Shown: in pieces, positions 14,214 to 20,885 of the stretch | How positions within the stretch are numbered: position 1 is the first letter of the stretch | How the letters are laid out: each line of letters opens with the position of its first letter | Position numbers and translations under genes: made by a program | Assembly (NCBI GenBank): GCA_018715695.1 | Contig: DVLB01000009.1 | Coordinates: forward strand, 1 to 32,171 | DNA length: 32,171 nt | DNA from: Candidatus Galloscillospira stercoripullorum | GTDB taxonomy: Bacteria > Bacillota > Clostridia > Oscillospirales > Oscillospiraceae | Direction of reading: 5' to 3' | The notes under the pieces: generated by a model | Databases searched by the model: none | Told to the model about the DNA's origin: nothing | Seen by the model: only the letters and a program-made list of their open reading frames with translations

Positions 14214-14645
14214 TTATTTCCGGCCGCCCCGGCGGGAACCGCGGCGGTTATCGGCGGCCCGGATCTCGGAGAGCTTGCTGTCCGAGGAGGCCATGAACTG
14301 CTTGAGGCGATCCTCAAAGGTTTCGGGCGCCTTGGGCGCGGGAGTACCCCGGAAGCCCATGGGCCGGCCGCCGCCGGGGCCTCTGCCCTGACCGGCGGGA
14401 CGGGGAGGAGGATCCATCGCCTTCTTGATGGAGAGGTTGATCCGGCCGTTCTCATCAATGCCGATGACCTTGACCTTGACCTCCTGTCCCTCCTTGAGAT
14501 GATCCTTCACATCATTGACGTAGGAATAGGCGATCTCGGAGATATGTACCAGCCCGGACCGATTCTCAGGCAAGGACACGAACGCGCCGAACTTTGTGAT
14601 GCCAGTCACTTTGCCTTCCAGAACACTACCCACACCAAACTCCAT
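14214..14645 (-). CDS. yabR: S1-domain RNA-binding protein YabR
   Basis: One N-terminal S1 domain (about 1-75: VGSVLEGKVTGITKFGAFVSL, GLVHISEIAYSYVND, VKVKVIGIDENGRINLSIK) and an unstructured Gly/Pro/Arg-rich tail ending in a basic patch (GSRRGGRK), 143 residues. YabR-type proteins are polynucleotide-binding, probably ribosome- or mRNA-associated. It is fourth in the order yabP-yabQ-divIC-yabR, as in Bacillus subtilis. Start uncertain: the ATG at 14645 gives the family N-terminus MEFGVGSV but its AGAGAGG is about 14 nt away; the in-frame ATG at 14672 (152 residues) has no better site. Confidence 0.85.
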   Translation of the reverse strand: MEFGVGSVLEGKVTGITKFGAFVSLPENRSGLVHISEIAYSYVNDVKDHLKEGQEVKVKVIGIDENGRINLSIKKAMDPPPRPAGQGRGPGGGRPMGFRGTPAPKAPETFEDRLKQFMASSDSKLSEIRAADNRRGSRRGGRK

Positions 14646-14707
14646 AAGAACTGCAAAATCCTCTCTTTCCATAATGGGGCCGCAGGCCCTTGTGTGCACC
14701 CGTGGGG

Positions 14708-14983
14708 TCAGTCGGTGATGTGGAAGACACGTTCGCCGGGGACCACCAGGCCCAGCTCATCCCGCGCGATGTTCATCTGGCTTTCCAGGTCGCCGCTGTG
14801 GTCCAGATCATCCTGCAGGTCGGCGTTGACCTGCGTCTGCACGGCGATCTGCCGCTCCAGGGCGCTGATCTGTTCCTCCAGCGCGGTCCGGTCCCTGCCC
14901 TCGTTGAGCAGGATGATGGACAGCCCCACCAGCATGGCGAGAACCACCAGCTTAGTCAGAAGCCCGGCTCGTTTTATCTGCAT
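14708..14983 (-). CDS. divIC: Septum formation initiator family protein DivIC
   Basis: A single-pass divisome protein of the FtsB/DivIC family, 91 residues: short cytoplasmic MQIKRAGLL, one membrane segment (about 9-25, KLVVLAMLVGLSIILL), then an extracytoplasmic coiled coil (ALEEQISALERQIAVQ and onward) and a C-terminal ELGLVVPGERVF like the usual LGYVKPGE ending. It partners FtsL/DivIB in activating septal peptidoglycan synthesis. The ATG at 14983 has a G-rich site (AGGGGGG) about 10 nt upstream and overlaps the end of yabQ by 32 nt; an in-frame ATG at 15028 is possible. The position between yabQ and yabR matches Bacillus. Confidence 0.9.
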   Translation of the reverse strand: MQIKRAGLLTKLVVLAMLVGLSIILLNEGRDRTALEEQISALERQIAVQTQVNADLQDDLDHSGDLESQMNIARDELGLVVPGERVFHITD

Positions 14984-15476
14984 GGTTGCTGTCCCCCCTG
15001 TACCGCGCGGCCCGTGTCTGCCGCTCATCCTTCATTTCCTCGGGTAACAGCCTTATTCTAAACCATTTGCGTCGATAAAGAAAGCTATTTTTGAGAAATT
15101 TTTTGATTTTTTTACAGCACCACCCCAGTGCCCGCACCGGAGCCGTGGCGATGCGCCAGAAAAGGCCCCCCAGATCGGCCAGGGCGTAGCCCAGACGCAG
15201 GACCGGAGGGCTGAGGAGCCGGAAATAGAGGACCGCTCCGGCAAAGTGTCCGGCAAGGAGCGTGATACGCACCTCTCCGCCTCCCATGATCAGCGCGAAG
15301 AGGAAGAAAGCCGCCGTCACCGGCAGCCAGAAAAGAAAATCCAGCGCCGCGCCCAGTAGACGGAGCTTCAGCCGTACCCGCAGGATGCGGAGCACATCGT
15401 ACAGCAGCCCCACGGCCACCCCCAGCAGCACAGCCCACCCCAGGCTGGCAGCCTGCTGGGCCACCGAAGCCCCCAT
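14952..15476 (-). CDS. yabQ: Spore cortex biosynthesis protein YabQ
   Basis: A multi-pass membrane protein needed for spore cortex formation; in Bacillus it localises to the forespore outer membrane and is made under sigma-E. The 174 residues show four to five hydrophobic segments in the YabQ pattern: LGWAVLLGVAVGLLYDVLRI, LGAALDFLFWLPVTAAFFLF, then GGGEVRITLLAGHFAGAVLYF, followed by a basic tail. The LLYDVLR, DFLFW and GEVR motifs are family hallmarks. The ATG at 15476 begins 1 nt after the yabP stop (TGA-G-ATG), so translation is probably coupled; the Shine-Dalgarno is weak. The open frame to 15530 is not supported. Confidence 0.92.
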   Translation of the reverse strand: MGASVAQQAASLGWAVLLGVAVGLLYDVLRILRVRLKLRLLGAALDFLFWLPVTAAFFLFALIMGGGEVRITLLAGHFAGAVLYFRLLSPPVLRLGYALADLGGLFWRIATAPVRALGWCCKKIKKFLKNSFLYRRKWFRIRLLPEEMKDERQTRAARYRGDSNHADKTSRASD

Positions 15477-15477
15477 C

Positions 15478-15759
15478 TCAGCCCAGCAGCCGGGAGAGGA
15501 AACCACCCTTTCCCCTGCCGCCCTCTTCATAGGTCAGGGAATCGATCTCCCCCTCTACCTTCAGGTCTCCGCCGTCCAGGCTCAGCTTCTCGATGTGCAG
15601 ATCCTCTCCCTGGACCACCAGCACGCCCCGGCTGGTCTCCATGACGATGGTGTTCTCGTCAAAGCTGCGCACCTCCACCACTCCGGAGACCGAGAGGTTC
15701 TCCCGCTCCTCCAGAATCAAATGGTGGGGCGCCGAGCCTGGAAAGCGCTTTTCTTCCAT
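15478..15759 (-). CDS. yabP: Sporulation protein YabP
   Basis: A YabP-family sporulation protein of 93 residues (about 100 in Bacillus): HHLILEERENLSVSGVVEV, SFDENTIVMETSRGVLVVQG, LHIEKLSLDGGDLKVEGEID, the typical YabP/YqfC beta-rich pattern. It acts in the mother cell in cortex formation. The ATG at 15759 is 8 nt after AAAAGG; two upstream in-frame ATGs (15765, 15786) have worse spacing or no site. It is first in the operon and lies about 35 nt after a sigma-E-like promoter. The organism therefore very probably forms spores. Confidence 0.92.
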   Translation of the reverse strand: MEEKRFPGSAPHHLILEERENLSVSGVVEVRSFDENTIVMETSRGVLVVQGEDLHIEKLSLDGGDLKVEGEIDSLTYEEGGRGKGGFLSRLLG

Positions 15760-15796
15760 TGCCATATCCTTTTCCCGCCCTTTCATGGTTTGTAAT

Positions 15797-15826
15797 ATGT
15801 ATATGGGACAACTCCAACCAATATGC
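15797..15826 (-). promoter_or_regulatory. Sigma-E-like promoter of yabP
   Basis: Minus strand GCATATT (15826-15820), a perfect match to the sigma-E -35 KMATATT, then exactly 14 nt and CATATACAT (15805-15797), close to the -10 CATACAHT. In Bacillus, yabP and yabQ are sigma-E genes. Predicted start is about 30 nt before the yabP start codon. Confidence 0.6.
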
Positions 15827-15829
15827 CTT

Positions 15830-16366
15830 CTAGCCCTGCCGTTTTAGAGCGGAGCGCAGCCGCTCCTTGAGCACAAAGGCCAGGGTCAGCTTGAGAAGGT
15901 CGGGAAGGATGAAGGGAAACACACACCAGCTCAGAACGGTGAACAGCTCGGCCGGCTTCCCCGCTGCAGAGTAGAGGACCATATACCAGACGGTGCCGAA
16001 GAGATAGCACACCGCGAGCCCCGCCGCCCCTGAGACGAAGTAGGCCGCCCTTCCCCTGCCCCAGAGAAACTCCAGCCCCCACATGACCAGGGCGATGAGC
16101 AGAAATCCCACCAGATACCCCCCCGTGGGCCCGGCAAAGGAGGCCACCCCTCCGGAAAAACCGGAGAACACCGGCAGGCCCACCGCTCCCAACAGCAGAT
16201 ATGCGCCTACGGCCAGACTTCCCAGTCTGCCTCCCAGCAGCCCCACTGCCAGGAACACCCCCATGGTCTGCAGGGTGAAGGGCACCGGCCCCGGCACCGA
16301 GATCCACGCGCACACCGCCATCCCCGCCGCCATCACGCCGGTAAGGGCGGCCTCTCTCGTTTTCAT
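15830..16366 (-). CDS. bioY: Biotin transporter substrate-binding component BioY
   Basis: The S-component of an ECF-type biotin importer, an integral membrane protein of 178 residues with about six hydrophobic segments. Family motifs: VPGPVPFTLQTMGVFLAVGLLGGRLG, split over the first loop and TM2, and FSGFSGGVASFAGPTGGYLVGFL, the BioY hallmark around FxGPTGGYL. No ecfA or ecfT genes are adjacent, so it uses a shared energy module or acts alone. The ATG at 16366 has AAGGAG 9 nt upstream. It diverges from birA around a shared BirA operator that overlaps its -35, which fits biotin repression. Confidence 0.95.
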   Translation of the reverse strand: MKTREAALTGVMAAGMAVCAWISVPGPVPFTLQTMGVFLAVGLLGGRLGSLAVGAYLLLGAVGLPVFSGFSGGVASFAGPTGGYLVGFLLIALVMWGLEFLWGRGRAAYFVSGAAGLAVCYLFGTVWYMVLYSAAGKPAELFTVLSWCVFPFILPDLLKLTLAFVLKERLRSALKRQG

Positions 16367-16414
16367 ACTCACCATCTCCTTCTCCGGCGCTGTACGCGCC
16401 GTGTATTTTCCTCG

Positions 16415-16443
16415 ATGGTAAACCCTGCCATACAAGTTGTCAA
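16415..16443 (-). promoter_or_regulatory. bioY promoter
   Basis: Minus strand TTGACA (16443-16438), 17-bp spacer, TACCAT (16420-16415). The -35 lies inside the left half of the BirA operator. Confidence 0.75.
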
Positions 16444-16467
16444 CTATTTTCTTTTTTTGGTTTACAA
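16437..16467. promoter_or_regulatory. BirA operator between bioY and birA
   Basis: Half-sites TTGTCAAC and GTTTACAA are separated by 15 bp. This fits the Firmicute biotin operator (TTGTWAAC-N15/16-GTTWACAA type) with one off-consensus base in the left half. It covers the bioY -35 and lies 9 bp upstream of the birA -35. Confidence 0.75.
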
Positions 16468-16476
16468 TTGCGCACC

Positions 16477-16506
16477 TTGACGGGGAGCCTCTCCGGAGGC
16501 TACAAT
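16477..16506 (+). promoter_or_regulatory. birA promoter
   Basis: TTGACG (16477-16482), 18-bp spacer containing a small inverted repeat AGCCTC-TCCG-GAGGCT, TACAAT (16501-16506). Confidence 0.65.
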
Positions 16507-16590
16507 AATATCCAAAACAAACCGCTCGCGGGATTTCAGCATTGCCGCACTGGAAAAAACCGCCCGGCAGGGCGTGAGGAGGAATGAACG

Positions 16591-17580
16591 ATGCTGCGGG
16601 AGGAAGTTCTCTCTCTGCTCAAGGGCGCGGAGGGCCCCCTGTCTGGGGAGGCCATGCGCCGCGGCCTGGGGGTATCCCGCGCGGCGGTGTGGAAGGCAGT
16701 GGAGGAGCTGCGGCAGGAGGGGTATGTGATCTCCTCGGCCCCCAACCGGGGGTACATGCTGGTGTCCTCTCCCGATCTACTCTCCCCCGGAGAGCTCTCC
16801 GGAGTCCTGGCCGGGCGGCTGATCGGCCGGGAGCTTTTGTGCCTGGAGACCGTGGACTCTACCAACAACGAGGTCAAGCGCCGGGCCGAGGAGGGCGCGC
16901 CGGAGGGGTTGGTGGTCCTGGCCGACCGGCAGACCGGGGGAAAGGGCCGGTTGGGCCGCACTTTTGTCTCGCCGCCGGGACAGCTCTACTTCACCGTCCT
17001 GCTCCGACCCTCCTGCTCCCTCCGCGAGCTCATGTGGCTCACGGCCTGGGCGGCAGTCTCGGTGTGCGACGGCATCGAGCGCGCCTGCGCCTTCCGCCCG
17101 GGCATCAAGTGGACCAACGATATCATCGTGGACGGGCGGAAGCTCTGCGGCATCCTCACGGAGCTGGGCATCGAGGGGGAGAGCGGCGCGGTGCGCTACG
17201 CGGCGGTGGGCATTGGGGTCAACGTGAATGAGACCGCCGCCGACTTTGGCCCCGAGCTCTCTCCGGTGGCCATCTCCCTGGCCCAGATCATGGGGACTCC
17301 CCCCCGGCGCGCGGCGCTGGCCGCAGCCATTCTCACCGCCCTGGACGACAATTACCGCCGCTTCCCCGGTGACAAGGCCGCCTTTCTGGAACGCTACCGC
17401 GCCGGATGCCTGACGGTGGGGCAGCAGGTGCGTCTTGTGCGGGGGGAGACCGAGGAGACGGGGTTTGCCGAAGGCGTGGACGAGGATTTTGCTCTGGTGG
17501 TCCGTTTGGACGACGGTAGCCGGAAAGCGGTCAGCTCAGGCGAGGTATCGGTACGGGGCATGCTGGGCTACGCGGACTGA
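16591..17580 (+). CDS. birA: Bifunctional biotin-[acetyl-CoA-carboxylase] ligase and biotin repressor
   Basis: 329 residues. The N-terminal winged HTH is about 1-60 (GVSRAAVWKAVEELRQEGYVI, then NRGYML). The catalytic domain has VDSTNNEV, the biotinyl-AMP loop GGKGRLGRTF (116-125, equivalent to GRGRRGR), KWTNDIIV and GIGVNVN; a C-terminal SH3-like domain follows. It adenylates biotin and transfers it to biotin carboxyl carrier protein, and its HTH represses biotin genes. GAGGAGG lies 8 nt before the ATG. The operator upstream suggests it controls both itself and bioY. Confidence 0.96.
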   Translation: MLREEVLSLLKGAEGPLSGEAMRRGLGVSRAAVWKAVEELRQEGYVISSAPNRGYMLVSSPDLLSPGELSGVLAGRLIGRELLCLETVDSTNNEVKRRAEEGAPEGLVVLADRQTGGKGRLGRTFVSPPGQLYFTVLLRPSCSLRELMWLTAWAAVSVCDGIERACAFRPGIKWTNDIIVDGRKLCGILTELGIEGESGAVRYAAVGIGVNVNETAADFGPELSPVAISLAQIMGTPPRRAALAAAILTALDDNYRRFPGDKAAFLERYRAGCLTVGQQVRLVRGETEETGFAEGVDEDFALVVRLDDGSRKAVSSGEVSVRGMLGYAD

Positions 17581-17662
17581 CCGGAAAAAGGCCCGGAAAT
17601 GAAGGGCCGCAACCGCCGGTTGCGAAAGTTCCAGCCCTCCTTGGTGGCGCGCAACCGCTTCG

Positions 17663-17674
17663 GATGGTACCATC
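17663..17674. promoter_or_regulatory. Palindrome upstream of the XRE regulator
   Basis: GATGGTACCATC, a perfect 12-bp palindrome 45 nt before the start codon. It could be the operator of the regulator. It is preceded by a 7-bp GC hairpin (17608-17624) with no T-run. No convincing promoter was found in 17581-17719. Confidence 0.3.
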
Positions 17675-17719
17675 AGGCCATGGGGAAACCCAAATCTGAG
17701 GACAACGAGGTGGCCAGCG

Positions 17720-18268
17720 ATGAAACTGCATGAAAAGATCCTGTCACTGCGCAAGAGCATGGGCCTTTCCCAGGAGGAGCTGGCCGCGCGGGTGGGGGTG
17801 TCCCGCCAGGCGGTGAGCAAGTGGGAGCTGGGGGAGTCGGTACCCGACGTGGACAAGCTCCTGGCCCTCTCCCAGATATTTGGCGTCACGGTGGACCAGC
17901 TGCTCCGAGGCGGCGAGGACGATGGGTCCCAGGGAGAAGAGTCCTCGCCCGCAGCGGCGCCGGAGAGCAAGACCGCTCCCCGCCTCCCGGGCCACCTTGG
18001 CCAGCTGGTCCGGCGGTGGGGCTGGCTTGCGGGGGTGTATATAGCCCTGTGCGGACTGGGCATCGCCGCCGTTGGTCTGCTGGCCCGGGTAATCTATAAC
18101 CAGATGTTCCCCCAGGAGTTTTTTCAGATGTTCGGCTCCACGCCCGGCTTTTCCGCGCCAGGCGGCCCCTTCCTCACCATCGCCACCGCCGCCCTGGCCG
18201 CAGGGGGTGTGATCGCCGTGGCGGGGGTGATTCTGGCGGTGTGGCTGCGCTGGTGGGGGCGCAAATAA
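17720..18268 (+). CDS. XRE-family regulator with C-terminal membrane segments
   Basis: 182 residues. Residues about 5-60 are a Cro/C1-type HTH (KILSLRKSMGLSQEELAARV, VSRQAVSKWELGES, PDVDKLLALSQIFGVTVDQLL). A low-complexity linker follows, then two hydrophobic segments (LAGVYIALCGLGIAAVGLLA and IATAALAAGGVIAVAGVILA) and a basic end. This membrane-anchored XRE type is common in clostridia and its signal is usually unknown. GAGG lies 9 nt before the ATG. The PfoR-type gene starts 90 nt downstream with its own promoter beginning 2 nt after this stop. Confidence 0.85.
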   Translation: MKLHEKILSLRKSMGLSQEELAARVGVSRQAVSKWELGESVPDVDKLLALSQIFGVTVDQLLRGGEDDGSQGEESSPAAAPESKTAPRLPGHLGQLVRRWGWLAGVYIALCGLGIAAVGLLARVIYNQMFPQEFFQMFGSTPGFSAPGGPFLTIATAALAAGGVIAVAGVILAVWLRWWGRK

Positions 18269-18269
18269 A

Positions 18270-18297
18270 TTGACAAATCTTCACATAGCGGTATAAA
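18270..18297 (+). promoter_or_regulatory. Promoter of the PfoR-type gene
   Basis: TTGACA (18270-18275), 16-bp spacer, TATAAA (18292-18297). It starts 2 nt after the stop codon of the XRE gene. Confidence 0.7.
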
Positions 18298-18301
18298 ATG
18301 G

Positions 18302-18334
18302 AGATCAGCGCGGGCAAAGCGCCCGCGCTGATCT
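18302..18334 (+). other. Stem-loop at the predicted mRNA 5' end
   Basis: Perfect 14-bp stem (18302-18315 with 18321-18334), loop AAAGC. The predicted transcription start (about 18304) falls at its 5' base, so the mRNA would begin with this hairpin. The following TTATATG is a poor T-run, so a terminator for the XRE gene is less likely but possible. Confidence 0.55.
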
Positions 18335-18358
18335 TATATGCAAAAGGTCGTGAGAGAT

Positions 18359-19447
18359 ATGGCTGGCTTCAGCGCCTTCCTCAAGCGAAAAAACATCGTC
18401 ATCTCCGCCCGGCGGTACGGGGTGGATGCCCTGGGCGCCATGGCCCAGGGTCTGTTCTGCTCCCTGCTCATCGGCACCATTCTGGACACCCTGGGTACGC
18501 AGCTGGGCCTCGACTGGCTCACTACCGTGGGCGGCTACGCCTCAGCTATGAGCGGCCCGGCCATGGCAGTGGCCATCGGATACGCGCTCCAGTCGCCCCC
18601 TCTGGTGCTCTTTTCCCTGGCCACCGTGGGCTACGCCGCCAACGCGCTGGGCTCCACCACCCTCTCCGGCGGCAAGGGCGCGGGCGGCCCGCTGGCGGTG
18701 CTGTTCATCGCCGTCATCGCCGCCGAGCTCGGCAAGGCGGTGAGCAAGGAAACCAAGGTGGACATCCTGGTCACCCCCCTGGTTACCATCCTCGCGGGCG
18801 TGGGGCTCTCCGCCCTGGCTGCCCCGGCCATCGGCACGGCGGCCTCGTCGGTGGGGGAGTTCGTGCGGTGGGCCACGGTGCTTCAGCCCTTCCTCATGGG
18901 CATTTTGGTGTCGGTGGTCATCGGCGTGGCCCTGACCCTGCCCATCTCCTCGGCGGCCATCTGCGCCGCCATCGGGCTCACCGGTCTCGCCGGCGGGGCG
19001 GCGGTGGCGGGCTGCTGCGCCAACATGGTGGGCTTTGCCGTCCTCTCCTTCCGTGAGAACCGCTGGGGTGGCCTGGTGAGCCAGGGGCTGGGCACCTCCA
19101 TGCTCCAGATGGGCAACATCGTGAAAAATCCCCGGATCTGGCTACCCGCCATCCTCACCAGCGCCGTCACTGGCCCCCTGGCCACCTGTGTGTTCCGTTT
19201 GGAGATGAACGACCCCTCCGGCGGCGTGGCCGCCGGCATGGGCACCTGCGGCATGGTTGGTCCCATCGGGGTGTACGCCGGCTGGGTCAGCGACGTGGCC
19301 AGCGGCGTCAAAGCGGCCATCACCGCCCTGGACTGGGTGGGTCTCGTCCTGATCTGCTTTGTCCTGCCCGCCGTTCTCACCTGGCTTTTTGGTCTCTTCT
19401 TCCGTAAGATCGGCTGGATCAGAGAGGGCGATCTCAAGCTCTCCTGA
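18359..19447 (+). CDS. PfoR/PTS EIIC_2-family membrane protein
   Basis: A polytopic membrane protein of 362 residues with roughly eight to nine hydrophobic segments, of the PTS_EIIC_2 family to which the Clostridium perfringens toxin regulator PfoR belongs. Typical stretches: RRYGVDALGAMAQGLFCSLL, GGYASAMSGPAMAVAIGYAL, TLPISSAAICAAIGLTGLAG, GTCGMVGPIGV. No EIIA or EIIB domain is fused or adjacent, so whether it transports sugar by a PTS is unclear. The ATG at 18359 has AAAGG 11 nt upstream. The in-frame ATG at 18338 abuts the 5' stem-loop and has no ribosome site. Confidence 0.82.
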   Translation: MAGFSAFLKRKNIVISARRYGVDALGAMAQGLFCSLLIGTILDTLGTQLGLDWLTTVGGYASAMSGPAMAVAIGYALQSPPLVLFSLATVGYAANALGSTTLSGGKGAGGPLAVLFIAVIAAELGKAVSKETKVDILVTPLVTILAGVGLSALAAPAIGTAASSVGEFVRWATVLQPFLMGILVSVVIGVALTLPISSAAICAAIGLTGLAGGAAVAGCCANMVGFAVLSFRENRWGGLVSQGLGTSMLQMGNIVKNPRIWLPAILTSAVTGPLATCVFRLEMNDPSGGVAAGMGTCGMVGPIGVYAGWVSDVASGVKAAITALDWVGLVLICFVLPAVLTWLFGLFFRKIGWIREGDLKLS

Positions 19448-19474
19448 CCGTCGGAAAGTCAGCGGAAATAAGCA

Positions 19475-19517
19475 GGGCGCGGTCCCCTTCGAGGGGACCG
19501 CGCCCGTTTTCTTTTTT
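19475..19517 (+). terminator. Terminator of the PfoR-type gene
   Basis: Perfect 13-bp stem (19475-19487 with 19493-19505), loop TTCGA, then GTTTTCTTTTTT. It lies between converging genes. Confidence 0.92.
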
Positions 19518-19532
19518 CGCCGCTATTTGCTG

Positions 19533-20861
19533 TCAGCGGATATTGTCCAGCACATACTGCTCGATGAGCTCCACATCAAACTCCAGGTACTCCCCGGAGC
19601 GCCACACACCCAGGGTAATCACGTCTCCCACGCCAAGGCCGTCGCGGATATAAAGCAGGTCGTCGTTCTCAGCGATGGGTTCTCCGTTGCCCGAGACGAT
19701 GATGTCCCCGGCGCGCACGCCGCTCTCCCAGGCGTCGCTGTTCCGCTGGACCTCCACCACCAGGATGCCGCCGGTGAAATCCTCCGGCAGATCGTAGCTG
19801 CTCCAGTCCGTCTCCGGCAGGGTCTGGACCGTAATGCCCAGAGTGGGCCTGCCGCCGATATAGCCCCTCTCGATGAGCTCCTCCACCACATCCTTTACCG
19901 TCACCGTGGGGATGGCAAAGCCCAGGCCCTCAATGGTGGCCTCGGTGTACTGAGAGCTCATCTTCATGTTGGTGATGCCCACCACCTGGCCATACTGGTT
20001 GATGAGGGCTCCGCCGGAATTGCCCGAGTTAAGGGCGGCGGTGGTCTGGAGAAGGGTCATGGTAATGCCGTCCACGTTCACGTCCCGGTTGATGGCGGAG
20101 ATGATGCCGTCGGTCATGGTGCCGGCCAATTCCTCGCCCAGAGGGTTGCCGATGGCCAGAGCCACATCCCCCACCCGCAGGAGGGAGGAGTCCCCGAACT
20201 CAGCGGGATAAAAGCCCTTTCCCTCCACCTTGAGCACAGCCAGGTCATTGGCGGCATCGCCGCCTACCAGCAGGGCGTCCAGCACCCGTTCCCCCTGGAG
20301 CAGCACCACCTCGGCGCTCTCCGCGCCCTCGATGACGTGGAAGTTGGTGATGATGTACCCCTCTTCCGAGAGCACCACGCCGGTACCGGTAGCACCGCCG
20401 TCAGGCCCGTAGGCCCGGATGCCCACGATGGAGGGCAGCACTTTCTCGTAGATCTCCTGAAAGGTGAGCGCCCCGGTCTCGGGCACACCCAGGAGCTCCA
20501 CCTCCACCTCTTCCCCTACCTGGGCCCGGGGAATGGTGGTCTCAGCGGAACCCAGCAGCTCGGAGCCGAAGTCAAAGTCGAAATCGAAGCCGAAGTCCTC
20601 TTCCCCGCCGGGCTTTTCAAAGGGCTGAGTAAAGGAGGGCAGGTCCAAGGTGAGCTGGAAGCCGGAGAAGACGGTCAGGGTGATGAGCCCGGCGGCGATG
20701 AGGGCCACCCCCACGCAAAACAGGGCAATGCGCTTTCCCTTCTTCCCTTTGCGCTCCCCGTCTCCGGGCACGGTCTCCTCGTAGACGGGTTCCGGCCCTC
20801 CCCCGGTCTGCCAGGGGTCGGTATAAGGCTGCGGGGGCATGTCATAGTAGCGGTTTCGCAT
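19533..20861 (-). CDS. HtrA/DegP-type S1C serine protease with PDZ domain
   Basis: A membrane-anchored quality-control protease, 442 residues. N-terminal cytoplasmic Pro-rich and basic segment, one membrane anchor (about 45-66), an acidic spacer with FD repeats (DFGFDFDFDFGS, about 89-100), a trypsin-like domain with the triad His175 (NFHVIEG), Asp206 (ANDLAVL) and Ser282 (GNSGGAL), and a C-terminal PDZ domain (about 340-430; GILVVEVQRNSDAWESGVRAGDIIV). The ATG at 20861 has GGAGGAGG 6 nt upstream. It is 24 nt after the histidine kinase and third in the operon RR-HK-htrA, which implies that this two-component system responds to envelope protein stress. Confidence 0.95.
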   Translation of the reverse strand: MRNRYYDMPPQPYTDPWQTGGGPEPVYEETVPGDGERKGKKGKRIALFCVGVALIAAGLITLTVFSGFQLTLDLPSFTQPFEKPGGEEDFGFDFDFDFGSELLGSAETTIPRAQVGEEVEVELLGVPETGALTFQEIYEKVLPSIVGIRAYGPDGGATGTGVVLSEEGYIITNFHVIEGAESAEVVLLQGERVLDALLVGGDAANDLAVLKVEGKGFYPAEFGDSSLLRVGDVALAIGNPLGEELAGTMTDGIISAINRDVNVDGITMTLLQTTAALNSGNSGGALINQYGQVVGITNMKMSSQYTEATIEGLGFAIPTVTVKDVVEELIERGYIGGRPTLGITVQTLPETDWSSYDLPEDFTGGILVVEVQRNSDAWESGVRAGDIIVSGNGEPIAENDDLLYIRDGLGVGDVITLGVWRSGEYLEFDVELIEQYVLDNIR

Positions 20862-20885
20862 GAGGGCCTCCTCCGGGAGGATCTG

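Noticed and set aside
14081-15826. A 12-bp repeat (CAACCAATATGC at 14081-14092 and 15815-15826) as a mobile or dispersed element
   Set aside because: A 12-mer shared between two places is expected by chance in 32 kb, and there is no larger repeat around it; only its fit to a sigma-E -35 is reported.
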